NCBI RefSeq assembly: GCF_002224675.1
Contig: NZ_NMPZ01000009.1
Span: 62,001 to 126,000 of the forward strand
DNA length: 64,000 nt
From: Segatella copri
Lineage (GTDB): Bacteria; Bacteroidota; Bacteroidia; Bacteroidales; Bacteroidaceae
Reading direction: 5' to 3'
A program made the translations under genes and the position numbers. Positions 42,215-51,999 of the stretch are shown here, piece by piece; position 1 is the first letter of the stretch, and each line of letters starts with the position of its first letter. The notes under the pieces are model-generated. The model had not been told where the DNA came from. It saw only the letters and a list, made by a program, of their open reading frames with translations, and ran no database searches.

Positions 42215-43147
42215 TCAGACCATTGAGTAGAGATTCTGCACCTTGTTATGGAGCATAGAAGCATGGAGAAGACCACTTTTCCATTCTTCAGGAATTTGGT
42301 CTATTCCAAATTTAGCACCCAGGATAGCTCCTGCTACTGCTGCATTGGTATCCGCATCTCCTCCTGATAAAACTATCTTCAGGATACCCTCTTTGTACGA
42401 GGTTGCATGCCAATAAGCCCATAGGGCAGCCCCTAAAGTTCTGAGCGTATATCCCATACTCTTTTCATCATCCAGGCACAAAGAATCCAGACCTTCATGA
42501 TATGCCAAGTCAACAAATGGAACGATTCGTTCATCATTTTGTTTGGCAATGCCAATCACCTCTTCATAATCCAATATCCTGTCTTCAAAGACAAGAGCAT
42601 GTATGATAGAAGAAACGATAACGCAAGAGCCCACACAGCGTGGATCAAAATGAGTTAGCTTACAGATATTCTCAGCATTACTAGTCATATTTTCCTTCAG
42701 AAGCCCTACCACCGAAGTTCTCATAACAGCCCCATTAGCTGCAGCTTTTTTCTTTCCCATTTTCCAGATAATCTCTGCGGCCTTCTGTGGATTCGAAGTA
42801 TAGTCGCCAAGAGCCATTACATTATAAGTATGCCGGCCAATTCCCATGCCTCCGTTCATCATCCATTCCTTAAACCTTCTGGCAATATCAAGAATATCAA
42901 CCTTTTGACAAGCCACAAAGGAATCTAAGATGCATAGCATCATGTCGGTATCATCAGTCCAATCGCCTCTTTGCCAACGACGACGATGATCATCCTGCAC
43001 GATTTGTGAATAGTCCTCTATCCCATTAGGATAAAGACGATCTACCTCTTGTTTGGACATAAACTCCGTGCTCAGACCCAAGGCATCTCCTACAGCTTGC
43101 CCGAAGATGGTACCGAGGAATCTTTCTTTTATAGTTTCATTTTCCAT
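42215..43147 (-). CDS. ADP-ribosylglycohydrolase family protein (copy 2)
   Basis: About 310 residues from the start I prefer, 43147 (MENETIKERFLGTIFGQAVGD), because the homology begins there. An upstream in-frame ATG at 43186 adds 13 unlikely residues. The metal-site motifs are GQAVGDALG, WTDDTDMML and GGDADTNAAVAGAILGA, the pattern of DraG/ARH enzymes, which remove ADP-ribose from proteins or nucleic acids using two Mg ions. It lies 98 bases after a second family member, with which it shares only the motifs, so both may act on different targets. Confidence 0.87.
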   Translation of the reverse strand: MENETIKERFLGTIFGQAVGDALGLSTEFMSKQEVDRLYPNGIEDYSQIVQDDHRRRWQRGDWTDDTDMMLCILDSFVACQKVDILDIARRFKEWMMNGGMGIGRHTYNVMALGDYTSNPQKAAEIIWKMGKKKAAANGAVMRTSVVGLLKENMTSNAENICKLTHFDPRCVGSCVIVSSIIHALVFEDRILDYEEVIGIAKQNDERIVPFVDLAYHEGLDSLCLDDEKSMGYTLRTLGAALWAYWHATSYKEGILKIVLSGGDADTNAAVAGAILGAKFGIDQIPEEWKSGLLHASMLHNKVQNLYSMV

Positions 43148-43244
43148 ATTTTTTCTATTCATACAACCAACAAATCGTAAAGTCATCCATATCTAGCAAT
43201 AGTGCTGTACCGATTACACAGCTCCACTTTTTTAACGACAACAC

Positions 43245-44150
43245 TTATTCCCTTTCATGCTCCTTCAGATACAAATTAAACTCATTAAGAATCTGACGAA
43301 GATTATCATCAAGCACATTATTATATACACAATAAGCCAGTTCTTTTGGCATTTCCATCCCTCTTGTAGCAACAGCTATTCCTCCAGCCATACACGCCAT
43401 AGTATCTGCATCACCGCCAAGAGAGATGGCATTACGGATAGCCGAAGTATAACTATCAGCTTCTAGATATGAGATGATAGATTCAGGAACACTCGACTGA
43501 CAACTAACCCTAAATCCATAATCGGGACGTATTTCTGCAAGAGTACGGTGAAGATTGTACCCTTCAAAATGAGCCTCAACGTAATCGCATATTTGCTTCT
43601 TGTCTTTTCCTTGACGAGCCAGGAAGATACAAGCAGCTATAGCCTGCGCCCCCTTTATCCCTTCAGGATGGTTATGAGTCACCTCTGCAGAAATCTTAGC
43701 AAGCTGTAAAGCCTCATCCAATGTCTTGGCATAAAAGCCACATGGACTTACTCGCATGGCAGAACCGTTGCCATAGCTGTTATACGGTTCCGTTTTTCTA
43801 CTAATAATCCACCGCAAGAACTTCTTCCCATAGCCAACAAACATATACTTCCGTCCCAATTCTTTCATACACTCCACGAGCTTCTCATGAGTATGTTCAG
43901 GATCAATCGTCAGCCATTTTGCAACAGCCAAGGTCATAACCGTATCATCCGTAAAACGAGGCTCTTTGTATATATCGAAGTCCCCATGCTTCACTGGATG
44001 AAATTCATACGCAGCCCCGAAGCAATCGCCAGCGATTGCTCCAATGATACCAGTTGTAGGAAAGGGCAACTCTTCCCTTTTAGTCTTGTGCTTTCCCATT
44101 TTACGAAAAAGTGCACTCCATAAATCCGAGAAATTCTTTAGTAACACCAT
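43245..44150 (-). CDS. ADP-ribosylglycohydrolase family protein (copy 1)
   Basis: The 301-residue protein has an N-terminal lead of about 30 residues (including KMGKHKTKREELPFP), then GAIAGDCFGAAYEF, RFTDDTVMTLAVAKWL and SLGGDADTMACMAGG, the metal-binding motifs of the ARH/DraG family. The ATG is two bases after the stop of a 54-residue gene, suggesting translational coupling. Substrate unknown. Confidence 0.87.
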   Translation of the reverse strand: MVLLKNFSDLWSALFRKMGKHKTKREELPFPTTGIIGAIAGDCFGAAYEFHPVKHGDFDIYKEPRFTDDTVMTLAVAKWLTIDPEHTHEKLVECMKELGRKYMFVGYGKKFLRWIISRKTEPYNSYGNGSAMRVSPCGFYAKTLDEALQLAKISAEVTHNHPEGIKGAQAIAACIFLARQGKDKKQICDYVEAHFEGYNLHRTLAEIRPDYGFRVSCQSSVPESIISYLEADSYTSAIRNAISLGGDADTMACMAGGIAVATRGMEMPKELAYCVYNNVLDDNLRQILNEFNLYLKEHERE

Positions 44151-44152
44151 GA

Positions 44153-44317
44153 TTATTTTCCAAATAATGCCTTCAGAACCATCTTACCGATTTTTCTTTC
44201 CAATCCTGCCTTTGAGGTTGGAATACCTGTCTCACGAGCAAACTTTTGTTTTGCTTGCGTGATACCTAAAGCCCGATTTAAGGAGAATGACACTCCTGGT
44301 ATTTTAAACTTAGACAT
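44153..44317 (-). CDS. 54-residue conserved-looking small protein
   Basis: The frame runs from 44317 (MSKFKIPGVSFSLNRALG) to GKMVLKALFGK. It is basic, with a SLNRALGITQAKQKF-ARETGIP-GLERKIGK pattern that I recall from small unannotated Bacteroidales proteins. It is coupled to the ARH gene two bases downstream. The role is unknown; it may bind nucleic acid. Confidence 0.6.
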   Translation of the reverse strand: MSKFKIPGVSFSLNRALGITQAKQKFARETGIPTSKAGLERKIGKMVLKALFGK

Positions 44318-44344
44318 ATCTTTATAAATTTTAGAAATTGATAA

Positions 44345-44388
44345 AAAAGAGTTGCGCCTTCTATCTTAAAGAATAACGCAACTCCTTC
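44345..44388 (-). terminator. Terminator of the calcium ATPase gene
   Basis: GAGTTGCG and CGCAACTC (44349-44356, 44377-44384) with a T tract on the minus strand. Confidence 0.8.
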
Positions 44389-44397
44389 TATTTTATT

Positions 44398-47247
44398 TTA
44401 GATTTTCTTTAGCAAACTCCAAATTTCACGAATCCAAAGTACAAGTGAAGAACCAACGATGATGATTACCCAATCCTCAAACTTCAGACCAGTTACATTG
44501 AAGAAATTCTGCAAACCAGGAATCTCTACCATAGCAATCTGACCAGCCAAAATGATAGCTGCAATAATCAACAAGCCCTTGCATCCCTTGAAATGAAGCG
44601 CACTCTTACCTGTCTCAAATGCTCTTGCACAGAAGAGATAGAAGAAGTGAGTCATCACGAAGATGGTGAAGAATAAGGTCAACTCGTAAGGAGTAAGACC
44701 ATCAGATGCACCTAACTGAACGTTGAGTAAATCTGTTAACTGCGTAATATTCGAATGCTCAAAGACATAAAGTAATACAAGCAGCAACACAAAGAAGAAT
44801 CCACCTACGCCCAAGATGTTCTGATACATCGCCTTATTCAGGATAAAGGCATTTCTATCTCTTGGCTTATCTTTCATCACGCTCTCTGATGGAGGCAAAG
44901 ATGCCAATGCCATTGCAGCAAAAGTATCCATAATCAAGTTTACCCAAAGCATCTGAGTTACGGTAAGCGGACTTTCCTCGCCCATAAATGCGCCAAAAAG
45001 AACGATAAAGCAAGCAGCCACATTCACAGTCAACTGGAAGAGCAAGAAACGTTGGATATTCTGATAGAGTGAACGTCCCCACATCACCGCCTTACCAATA
45101 CTACTAAATGAGTTATCGATAATGGTAATATCAGATGCCTCCTTTGCTACAGAAGTACCATCACCCATAGACAAACCAACATGAGCAGCCTTCAAAGCAG
45201 GGGCATCGTTGGTTCCGTCACCAGTAACAGCAACGACTTGGTTCTTTCTTTGCAAAGCCTCAACCAATCGTTTCTTATCCATAGGACGAGCACGAGAGAT
45301 TATCTTCAAATCCAAGACTCTCTTATCCAACTCTTCATCAGAAAGAGCAGCAAACTCTGGACCAGTAATAATATTCTTATCACCATCCTTTGCTGTCCAC
45401 AGACCAATTTGGCGACCGATTTCCTTAGCTGTACCAGGAGTATCACCAGTAACAATCTTCACATTGATACCGGCATTCATACATTCTGCAACGGCTGCAG
45501 GAACATCCTGACGAACAGGGTCGCTGATAGCCACAACACCCATAAAGGTCAAATTATCAGCCACAACCTTACCATCCTTGAATACGTCAGTCTTACTATC
45601 AATTATTTGATAAGCGAAGCCTAGGGTACGCATAGCTTGGTTCTGATACTCAACCAACTGATTCTCAATATCGGTTTTAGAAACATTGTTCTCGATATTC
45701 TTGCACAAACCACTTACAATTTCAGGAGCACCCTTGACATAGAGAATTGTCTTGCCTTCAAACAAGGAAGACTTAACAATTGTTGCCATATACTTACGCT
45801 CTGTAGAAAAAGGCAACTCCTCCAAAACCTCAGCAGACTCACGTAGATTCAGATAATCAACGCCAGCCTTCTTGAGCCAAAGAAGCAAAGCGCCCTCCGT
45901 AGGATTACCCAATACTTTTACAGCCTCAACATCTGAATAATCCAAAGAAGCAGTTGAATTGACAGCGATACCTTCCTCAATCAACAGACTATCCTTATCA
46001 TTACCCAAACTCAGAGCTGATAGACCATAGAAATTGGTATCATACACTTGCATCTGATTCTGAGTCAAAGTACCAGTCTTATCGGTACAGATAACAGTCG
46101 TAGCACCCATCGTCTCACAAGCATGCATTTTACGAACTAAGTTGTTGGTCTTCATCATTCGAGTCATACTATAAGCCAAGCTCAGAGTAACAGCCATTGG
46201 CAAACCTTCTGGTACAGCCACAACGACAAGAGTCACAGCAATCATCAAGGTATCCAACGTGTATGTAATCAACTTAGCAATTTGTTCACCTGGCATCAAA
46301 GTATCATGGAAATAGACTACCATACCCATCAATATCACGAAATAGCCAATGATTGATGGAACAACAGCTTTCCAACTCCAGTCATCAAACTTTTTTATAA
46401 CCATCCAGAAGAAGATGCCTGTAGGAACCGCCAATGTCAAAACAATAGGACTCCAACCGAAGAACACCATCAGTTTGAGAACGATAATAAGCGCAGCGAA
46501 AATATAACTCAACTTGGTTATCAAGTCTGCTAAACCATCCAACTGCTCATTTAATGGAGTACGAACACTATCATCTATCTGGGCAGCCTCAAAGACTTTA
46601 CCATTTTCCGTTTTGTCGCCAACTGCCAAAACTTTGAAGATACCATGACCTTCCATCACCTTTGTTCCGCGCATCACATGGTTAGAAGGAAATGTTGCAT
46701 CCTTATCAAACTCCTGTTCATGAATCGTCTTATGACAAATAGGCTCACCTGTCAAAGATGACTCATCAACATTCAAGGTAATCGCCTCTAAAAGTTCACC
46801 ATCAGCAGGAATCTCCTCACCTGTATTTAACACGACAATATCACCAACAACGACATCTTTCTTCTTGATAGAAGTTGTGTTTCCATTTCGGATTACCTCT
46901 ACCATTTCGTCATCATTGACTTGGTTGAGAACCGAGAACTGCTTATCAGCCTTTAACTCAAAGATAAAGGCGATACCAGTGGCAAGCAAGATAGCCACAA
47001 AAATACCAACTGGCTCAAAGAATGTCTCTGCACCTTCATGCAATCCCCAGAACTCATAGCAAGAAATGCCGATAGACAACACTCCGGCTATCAGCAAAAT
47101 GATAATCAGAGGGTCGCCAAACTTCTCTAGGAATTGTTTCCATAAAGGTTCTTTCTCTGGTGGTGTCAAGATATTGGCACCATGTTTACTACGGCTTTCG
47201 AGCACTTCGGCATCGGTCAAGCCTGTGTAATGATGTTTTTGTTCCAT
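44398..47247 (-). CDS. P-type calcium-transporting ATPase (plasma-membrane type)
   Basis: I place the start at 47247 (MEQKHHYTGLTDAEVLESR), giving about 949 residues; the frame upstream of it runs into the preceding gene. The cation-ATPase N-terminal domain is followed by helices 1-2, the actuator motif SSLTGEP, a PEGL motif in helix 4 (VAVPEGLPMAVTL), the phosphorylated aspartate in CTDKTGTLT near residue 391, KGAPE in the nucleotide domain and TGDGTNDAPALK in the hinge. It exports calcium (or manganese) at the cost of ATP. It lies 13 bases downstream of the TPR-protease gene and is probably cotranscribed with it. Confidence 0.92.
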   Translation of the reverse strand: MEQKHHYTGLTDAEVLESRSKHGANILTPPEKEPLWKQFLEKFGDPLIIILLIAGVLSIGISCYEFWGLHEGAETFFEPVGIFVAILLATGIAFIFELKADKQFSVLNQVNDDEMVEVIRNGNTTSIKKKDVVVGDIVVLNTGEEIPADGELLEAITLNVDESSLTGEPICHKTIHEQEFDKDATFPSNHVMRGTKVMEGHGIFKVLAVGDKTENGKVFEAAQIDDSVRTPLNEQLDGLADLITKLSYIFAALIIVLKLMVFFGWSPIVLTLAVPTGIFFWMVIKKFDDWSWKAVVPSIIGYFVILMGMVVYFHDTLMPGEQIAKLITYTLDTLMIAVTLVVVAVPEGLPMAVTLSLAYSMTRMMKTNNLVRKMHACETMGATTVICTDKTGTLTQNQMQVYDTNFYGLSALSLGNDKDSLLIEEGIAVNSTASLDYSDVEAVKVLGNPTEGALLLWLKKAGVDYLNLRESAEVLEELPFSTERKYMATIVKSSLFEGKTILYVKGAPEIVSGLCKNIENNVSKTDIENQLVEYQNQAMRTLGFAYQIIDSKTDVFKDGKVVADNLTFMGVVAISDPVRQDVPAAVAECMNAGINVKIVTGDTPGTAKEIGRQIGLWTAKDGDKNIITGPEFAALSDEELDKRVLDLKIISRARPMDKKRLVEALQRKNQVVAVTGDGTNDAPALKAAHVGLSMGDGTSVAKEASDITIIDNSFSSIGKAVMWGRSLYQNIQRFLLFQLTVNVAACFIVLFGAFMGEESPLTVTQMLWVNLIMDTFAAMALASLPPSESVMKDKPRDRNAFILNKAMYQNILGVGGFFFVLLLVLLYVFEHSNITQLTDLLNVQLGASDGLTPYELTLFFTIFVMTHFFYLFCARAFETGKSALHFKGCKGLLIIAAIILAGQIAMVEIPGLQNFFNVTGLKFEDWVIIIVGSSLVLWIREIWSLLKKI

Positions 47248-47260
47248 AATATAATTGTAT

Positions 47261-49300
47261 TTAATTGATTTTTTGCTTATGTGTAATACGCAACACATTC
47301 TTCGTATTGTCTATTTCTATCTTTCCCAATTTACTCAGAACACTTTGTCCTAGAAGCAAAGGAGCAGCCTGATTGCGAACAACAGATGCCTTGATGTTAT
47401 TCAGATGTAAAGAACCGAGTTTTACATCTTTCAAATTGATAACCGTACCTTCAGTTATGTTTCCATCAGCAGTCTGATAGTTCTGTTTCCCGATAATGTC
47501 TGAAGAAGACAAGAAGTCGTTCTTTGCCATAAACGTGGCCTCAACAGAAGAAATAGAAACATCAGTAGCACCAGTATCAAAGATGAAATGCAAAGGCAAG
47601 CCGTTGATAGCACACTTCACCTTGCAAACACCACCCTCTTTGGTAAATGGAATCTCTTCTACTTTCAATTCGTATGCTGAATCATCCCCATCTGCATCAG
47701 CGACTATCTCCAGCAGATGCTTCTCTTCATACTCTTTCATTAAGACCTTAAATTCTTCAGTATTGCGTATATTATTCAAATCTCGATCGCGCTTAATGTG
47801 AGCAAAACATCTATAACCATCCTCCAAAGACTGGCGAAGATACGAAAGAGCTTTTTCTTTCTCTCCCATTACAGAGTAAAGACATGCAGCATCATAACAA
47901 TTACCCTTTTTATCTTTATCAAGTATTGTATTCAAAATCTCTATAGCTTTATCTTTCTGTCCCAAGTAATAATAAGCATAAAAAGAGCATTCAGCTTCTT
48001 CTGGTATAGAATCCAAACGAACAACTTGCTTGAAATCAGACTCAGCCTTAGCATTTTCACCTTTCAAACGATATAGAACACCCCTATTCAAATACGCATA
48101 AGCCACATTTGGCTGCAAGGTAATTGCCATGGTATAGTCTTCAATAGCTTCTTCAACATTACCAGAATGGTCTTCAAACCAACCTCTTCTATAATAGCCT
48201 TCTGCCATATCAGGATTATTTGCGATATATTCCCCCATTACCCTTATGGCTTCCTTTGAACGCCCTGCATTATCAAGAATATTTGCCTTTTGATACAAAT
48301 AATCTGATTTTACTGAATCCAAAGCAATCGCTTGGTCGCAATATTCCAAAGCCTTGTCATAATCACCCAATTCATCATAACAACTTGATATGTGACTTGC
48401 TGTTATGATATTAGATTCTTTCTCCAAAGATTCCTTGTAGTATGCAATAGCCTTGTTATACTTAGCAGCTCTTTCATACACTACACCCAAATCATAGGCC
48501 CAACTTTGCTCATTTGGCTCTTTTATTTTTTGAGCCTTTAGTTTTGCCACTGTTTGTTCAAATGCAGAATCAGCTAACTCTTGCAATTCATAAAAGGCTT
48601 TTCTATCTTTATCTATACCCAATGCCGTTATCACATCATCAATTGCCTCGTTATATTTCTTCAATCCGATATAGCTCTCTGCACGGAAAGAATACGCTGA
48701 AGAGTAGTTCTGGTCCAACTTTACAACGTAATCAAATTGCTTGATGGCATCCCCATATCGTTTCTGGGCATTTGCATTTCTGCCGATACCCATATAGCCC
48801 ATCACGTCACCAGCTTTCAAAGAAATCATCTTTTGATAATCCTTATCTGCCAAATCATATTTTTCTTGCTCATAATACACTTGTGCCCTTTGATTATAAA
48901 GACGGTCATCATCTGGCATAACATTTATCGCCTGGCTATAATCTTTTAAAGCTTGTATGGTATCTTCCAAGTTTAAATATACTTGAGCTCTAGTACCATA
49001 AGCAAAAGCCTTATACTCCTTATCCTTGGATGGAATTTTCTTCACTGCAACGTTGGCAGCCGTCAAAGCTCGTCCAAACTCTTCGTTATAATTTCTCACC
49101 AAAGCTATCCATGCAAAGGCATAGCCATTGTCAGGATGTTCATTGATTTCCTTGTTCAGGTAATCGAGAGCTTCCTCTGCATTATTGTTATTGATAGCTT
49201 CTACCCCCCGACTATAATTATAGCTATCAGGTCGTTTGATGTTATCAGCCAACATGGCTGATGAACACAACACTAAAATTGATAAGATAAATTGTCTCAT
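47261..49300 (-). CDS. TPR protein with C-terminal retropepsin-like aspartyl protease domain
   Basis: The 679-residue protein has a signal peptide (1-18), some twelve tetratricopeptide repeats (about residues 28-500), and a C-terminal single-domain aspartyl protease: FIFDTGATDVSISSVEA near residue 573 is the DTG active-site loop, and LLLGQSVLSKLGKIEID is the second hallmark. Such proteins probably work in the periplasm as dimers. It is followed closely by the calcium ATPase and preceded, 5 bases away, by a 207-residue membrane protein gene. Confidence 0.88.
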   Translation of the reverse strand: MRQFILSILVLCSSAMLADNIKRPDSYNYSRGVEAINNNNAEEALDYLNKEINEHPDNGYAFAWIALVRNYNEEFGRALTAANVAVKKIPSKDKEYKAFAYGTRAQVYLNLEDTIQALKDYSQAINVMPDDDRLYNQRAQVYYEQEKYDLADKDYQKMISLKAGDVMGYMGIGRNANAQKRYGDAIKQFDYVVKLDQNYSSAYSFRAESYIGLKKYNEAIDDVITALGIDKDRKAFYELQELADSAFEQTVAKLKAQKIKEPNEQSWAYDLGVVYERAAKYNKAIAYYKESLEKESNIITASHISSCYDELGDYDKALEYCDQAIALDSVKSDYLYQKANILDNAGRSKEAIRVMGEYIANNPDMAEGYYRRGWFEDHSGNVEEAIEDYTMAITLQPNVAYAYLNRGVLYRLKGENAKAESDFKQVVRLDSIPEEAECSFYAYYYLGQKDKAIEILNTILDKDKKGNCYDAACLYSVMGEKEKALSYLRQSLEDGYRCFAHIKRDRDLNNIRNTEEFKVLMKEYEEKHLLEIVADADGDDSAYELKVEEIPFTKEGGVCKVKCAINGLPLHFIFDTGATDVSISSVEATFMAKNDFLSSSDIIGKQNYQTADGNITEGTVINLKDVKLGSLHLNNIKASVVRNQAAPLLLGQSVLSKLGKIEIDNTKNVLRITHKQKIN

Positions 49301-49305
49301 ATCAT

Positions 49306-49929
49306 TTACTCTTTATTAGTTGTCACTTCGTCTTCTCTTCTTAACTTGTCCAACTCTTCTCTAAAGCTACGCTGAACATCAAAGAATCCTGCTAGCATCG
49401 CCGCAAGATAATTCTCAATATTTGGAATCTGCGGAACCAACAAGCACTGGCGCTTGGTATGAACAGCAAAATGCTGCCCTTCCAGGTCTATTGAATAGAC
49501 CATTGTCAAGAAAGAATTGATATTTATCGTATTGATTGCTTTGCGGATATGGCATATATCATCAAGGTCATCCAAATCGACAGTACCCCACCCAACATCC
49601 CATATTCCTATCATCAAACATTCCTTCCAAGTATCTATACGGAAATTTTCTCCTTGATAAGTGAAGTACATTGTATATTCATTCTCTTCGTCAAACTGCA
49701 CTTTGCAGTTCAACTTACGCAAGATTTCTACACACAAGTCTCGTGTACTTATATTTTGGTTCTCTTCCATATCATTTTTGTTTAAAGGTAACACTTCTGC
49801 ACTCACTGACATATTTGGTGCATTAGCAATGCTGTCCATTTCTTTCTCTGCTCTATCTTTCTTATTTTTGTAATTTAAGAAATAACAGAACAGGACTATT
49901 GTAATGAGTATTGATAAAAATTCTATCAT
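49306..49929 (-). CDS. Membrane-anchored protein with YbjN/chaperone-like domain
   Basis: The 207-residue protein has one N-terminal helix (EFLSILITIVLFCYFL) and a soluble domain (residues 65-190) resembling the type III chaperone-like YbjN fold: RKLNCKVQFDEENEYTMYF, then IWDVGWGTVDLDD. No catalytic residues are evident. It is part of a tight run of minus-strand genes. Confidence 0.55.
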   Translation of the reverse strand: MIEFLSILITIVLFCYFLNYKNKKDRAEKEMDSIANAPNMSVSAEVLPLNKNDMEENQNISTRDLCVEILRKLNCKVQFDEENEYTMYFTYQGENFRIDTWKECLMIGIWDVGWGTVDLDDLDDICHIRKAINTININSFLTMVYSIDLEGQHFAVHTKRQCLLVPQIPNIENYLAAMLAGFFDVQRSFREELDKLRREDEVTTNKE

Positions 49930-49966
49930 ATCAAAATATTTTTATTCCGAAATAAAAGACTATTTT

Positions 49967-50401
49967 TTATTTACCCACGGCATTACCTTGTCCTAAACTA
50001 TTCATTCTTGTAGATTCCAAAAGAGGGAGGTTACTTTCTGTCGGAATATAAATGACCGTCTTGTCACTCAAATCAGACTGCTGACGAACCCAAAGATACT
50101 GAATATAGGTTGGGGTTATGCTTCCATTTTCTATTTTAATTGCTTCAGCCGCACCTTTAGCTCTTTCAACCTCTGCCTGAGCATTCAGCTTTTCTGCTTC
50201 AAGATTAGCACGAGCTTCTTCTATTTTAATCTTACGATTTTGCTCTGCCTTGGCAAACTCAGCCTTTCCTTCCATTTCTTGTGACCAAACATTATACCAT
50301 GGACGAACAAAAGCCATTACTACAAAAAAAGCAACTATGCCACCAATGACTTTTACCACCAACTTGACAAGAGATGGAGTTATATTGTAATTTGCACCCA
50401 T
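49967..50401 (-). CDS. Small membrane protein with SPFH/prohibitin-like coiled coil
   Basis: The 144-residue protein has one membrane helix (VVKVIGGIVAFFVVMAFV, residues 15-32). A long helix follows, rich in alanine and glutamate (AEQNRKIKIEEARANLEAEK and EVERAKGAAEAIKIENG), then YIQYLWVRQQSDLSDKTVIY. The last part resembles the end of prohibitin/stomatin proteins, but the SPFH domain proper is not present. It may form a membrane scaffold. Confidence 0.55.
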   Translation of the reverse strand: MGANYNITPSLVKLVVKVIGGIVAFFVVMAFVRPWYNVWSQEMEGKAEFAKAEQNRKIKIEEARANLEAEKLNAQAEVERAKGAAEAIKIENGSITPTYIQYLWVRQQSDLSDKTVIYIPTESNLPLLESTRMNSLGQGNAVGK

Positions 50402-50418
50402 TTTGTTTCTATTTTTTA

Positions 50419-50976
50419 TCAGAAAACTTCATTTTCACTACTCTGCATTGTACTAAAGTTACCATTCTGTTGAGGTATCAACTCATAGTTAAGCCCTTGA
50501 TAATCCAAAGTAACTTGCGAATCCTTAGAGAAAGACTCATTAGCTACAAAACCACCAGTATTTCCTCCTGCCATTTTTTTATTTGGATTCCAACCTCTTC
50601 CTCCATAAAAGAACACCTGATAAGTCCCATTAGGAATAGAAAACTCATAAGAATCTCCGGCTAAGAGATAAGCATTTCGAACAATATTCCCATTATGCTT
50701 AATGATTACGACCACGTCACATTCAGAATTTACAGAAGTAGAAACTGTTATTGTAGAGGAACTACCATACAAACTTGCATTATCATAAGGTACAGCACCC
50801 GTTTGCAAATGATTATCGATGTAAGGATTTTCCTCAACTGTAGATGTTACTGTAGATGAAGACCTATAAGCATCTTCATAATTACGGTTATTGGGATTTG
50901 GTTTTGTCACATTGCCACAAGAGCTAAACAAAGTAGAAACCAATATCAAACCCAAAGTCATTTTTCTTAAATACAT
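50419..50976 (-). CDS. Lipoprotein of unknown function
   Basis: The 185-residue protein has a lipoprotein signal with lipobox TLFSSC (Cys about 20), a serine/threonine-rich linker, and a beta-rich domain (VVVIIKHNGNIVRNAYLLAG to a C-terminal ELIPQQ). The segment IPNGTYQVFFYGGRGWNPNKK is distinctive. No family recognised. Confidence 0.6.
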   Translation of the reverse strand: MYLRKMTLGLILVSTLFSSCGNVTKPNPNNRNYEDAYRSSSTVTSTVEENPYIDNHLQTGAVPYDNASLYGSSSTITVSTSVNSECDVVVIIKHNGNIVRNAYLLAGDSYEFSIPNGTYQVFFYGGRGWNPNKKMAGGNTGGFVANESFSKDSQVTLDYQGLNYELIPQQNGNFSTMQSSENEVF

Positions 50977-50993
50977 ATTTCTATTTTTACTTA

Positions 50994-51971
50994 TTAAACA
51001 TTTATTTTAGTCTGCACTCTGTTGAAAGCCATATTAAATTGAGCCATTCTAACTTTCTCTGCCCCTACGATGGCCATTTCATAGTCACATTCTTTATCTC
51101 CCATTTTGCTTGCTACGACAAAGAGTTCCAAGCTCATTAGCAATACGAAGAACACTGCATAAAATGCACCTGCAACTTTTCGGGTTGTTATGATAGAGAC
51201 CATCGCTTCCAATTCCTCCAAGAATCCCACATTAGCCTGACATTCCTTTCGAGTATATTCTTCCATAGTCAACTTTTTCTGTGTCAATTCTCTTTCTTGC
51301 AAATCCAATTGCTTGATTTTTTCATTGTTAGCCATAACAATAGCTTGTTTTGGATTAGCAACCTGATTGGTTGTCACAGAAGGATTATTCACCGTTTTAA
51401 TTTTTCCATTCACGACCAGCTTTTCTTGGCTATTCGTCACCGACTTCTGAAGAATCCAAGGATGAGCATTTATATCCGCCTGCATTTCTGTATTCAACTT
51501 ATCCAAAGAGTCTTTCTCTGTATGGATGGCATTTAACTTGCTTTCGATAATTACAACTCTCTTTTGAGTAAGGTCAACTGTCTGTTGCTCTATGGTATCT
51601 GCCATTTGCTTGTCTATGTCTTTTCCAAACATAGTCTGGTCAAAAATCGTAGAACCGACCACTGCCATCACGATAGCTATCACAAATCTGAAAGTAGCTA
51701 ACATCTTTGTTGGATGTATTGCCAATAATATCTGTCGTTCTATCATTACAATGATTGTCACAAAGACCAAAGACACCAATGCACAGCCCCAAATAGGAAG
51801 ACCGATATATCTTTGAGCGAAACAGAAACCAATGATGCTCCATACTATCATCAAAATAAGTAACGCAGAAGTATATTTACTCAACTGACTTTTACTTGCC
51901 TCGGAACACTGTCCCAAAACATTTGCATTCCAACCTGTCAGTTTACAACCAAACTTAATCCACCAACTCAT
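50994..51971 (-). CDS. DUF4407 domain membrane protein
   Basis: The 325-residue protein has two paired helices at the N-terminus (LLILMIVWSIIGFCFAQ; GCALVSLVFVTIIVMIE) and a third near 100. A long periplasmic coiled-coil region with KRVVIIESKLNAIHTEKDSL comes next, and a last helix (AGAFYAVFFVLLMSLELFVVA). This is the DUF4407 layout. Function unknown. Confidence 0.78.
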   Translation of the reverse strand: MSWWIKFGCKLTGWNANVLGQCSEASKSQLSKYTSALLILMIVWSIIGFCFAQRYIGLPIWGCALVSLVFVTIIVMIERQILLAIHPTKMLATFRFVIAIVMAVVGSTIFDQTMFGKDIDKQMADTIEQQTVDLTQKRVVIIESKLNAIHTEKDSLDKLNTEMQADINAHPWILQKSVTNSQEKLVVNGKIKTVNNPSVTTNQVANPKQAIVMANNEKIKQLDLQERELTQKKLTMEEYTRKECQANVGFLEELEAMVSIITTRKVAGAFYAVFFVLLMSLELFVVASKMGDKECDYEMAIVGAEKVRMAQFNMAFNRVQTKINV

Positions 51972-51999
51972 AAGGCATTCATTTTAATAGTTCGACATT

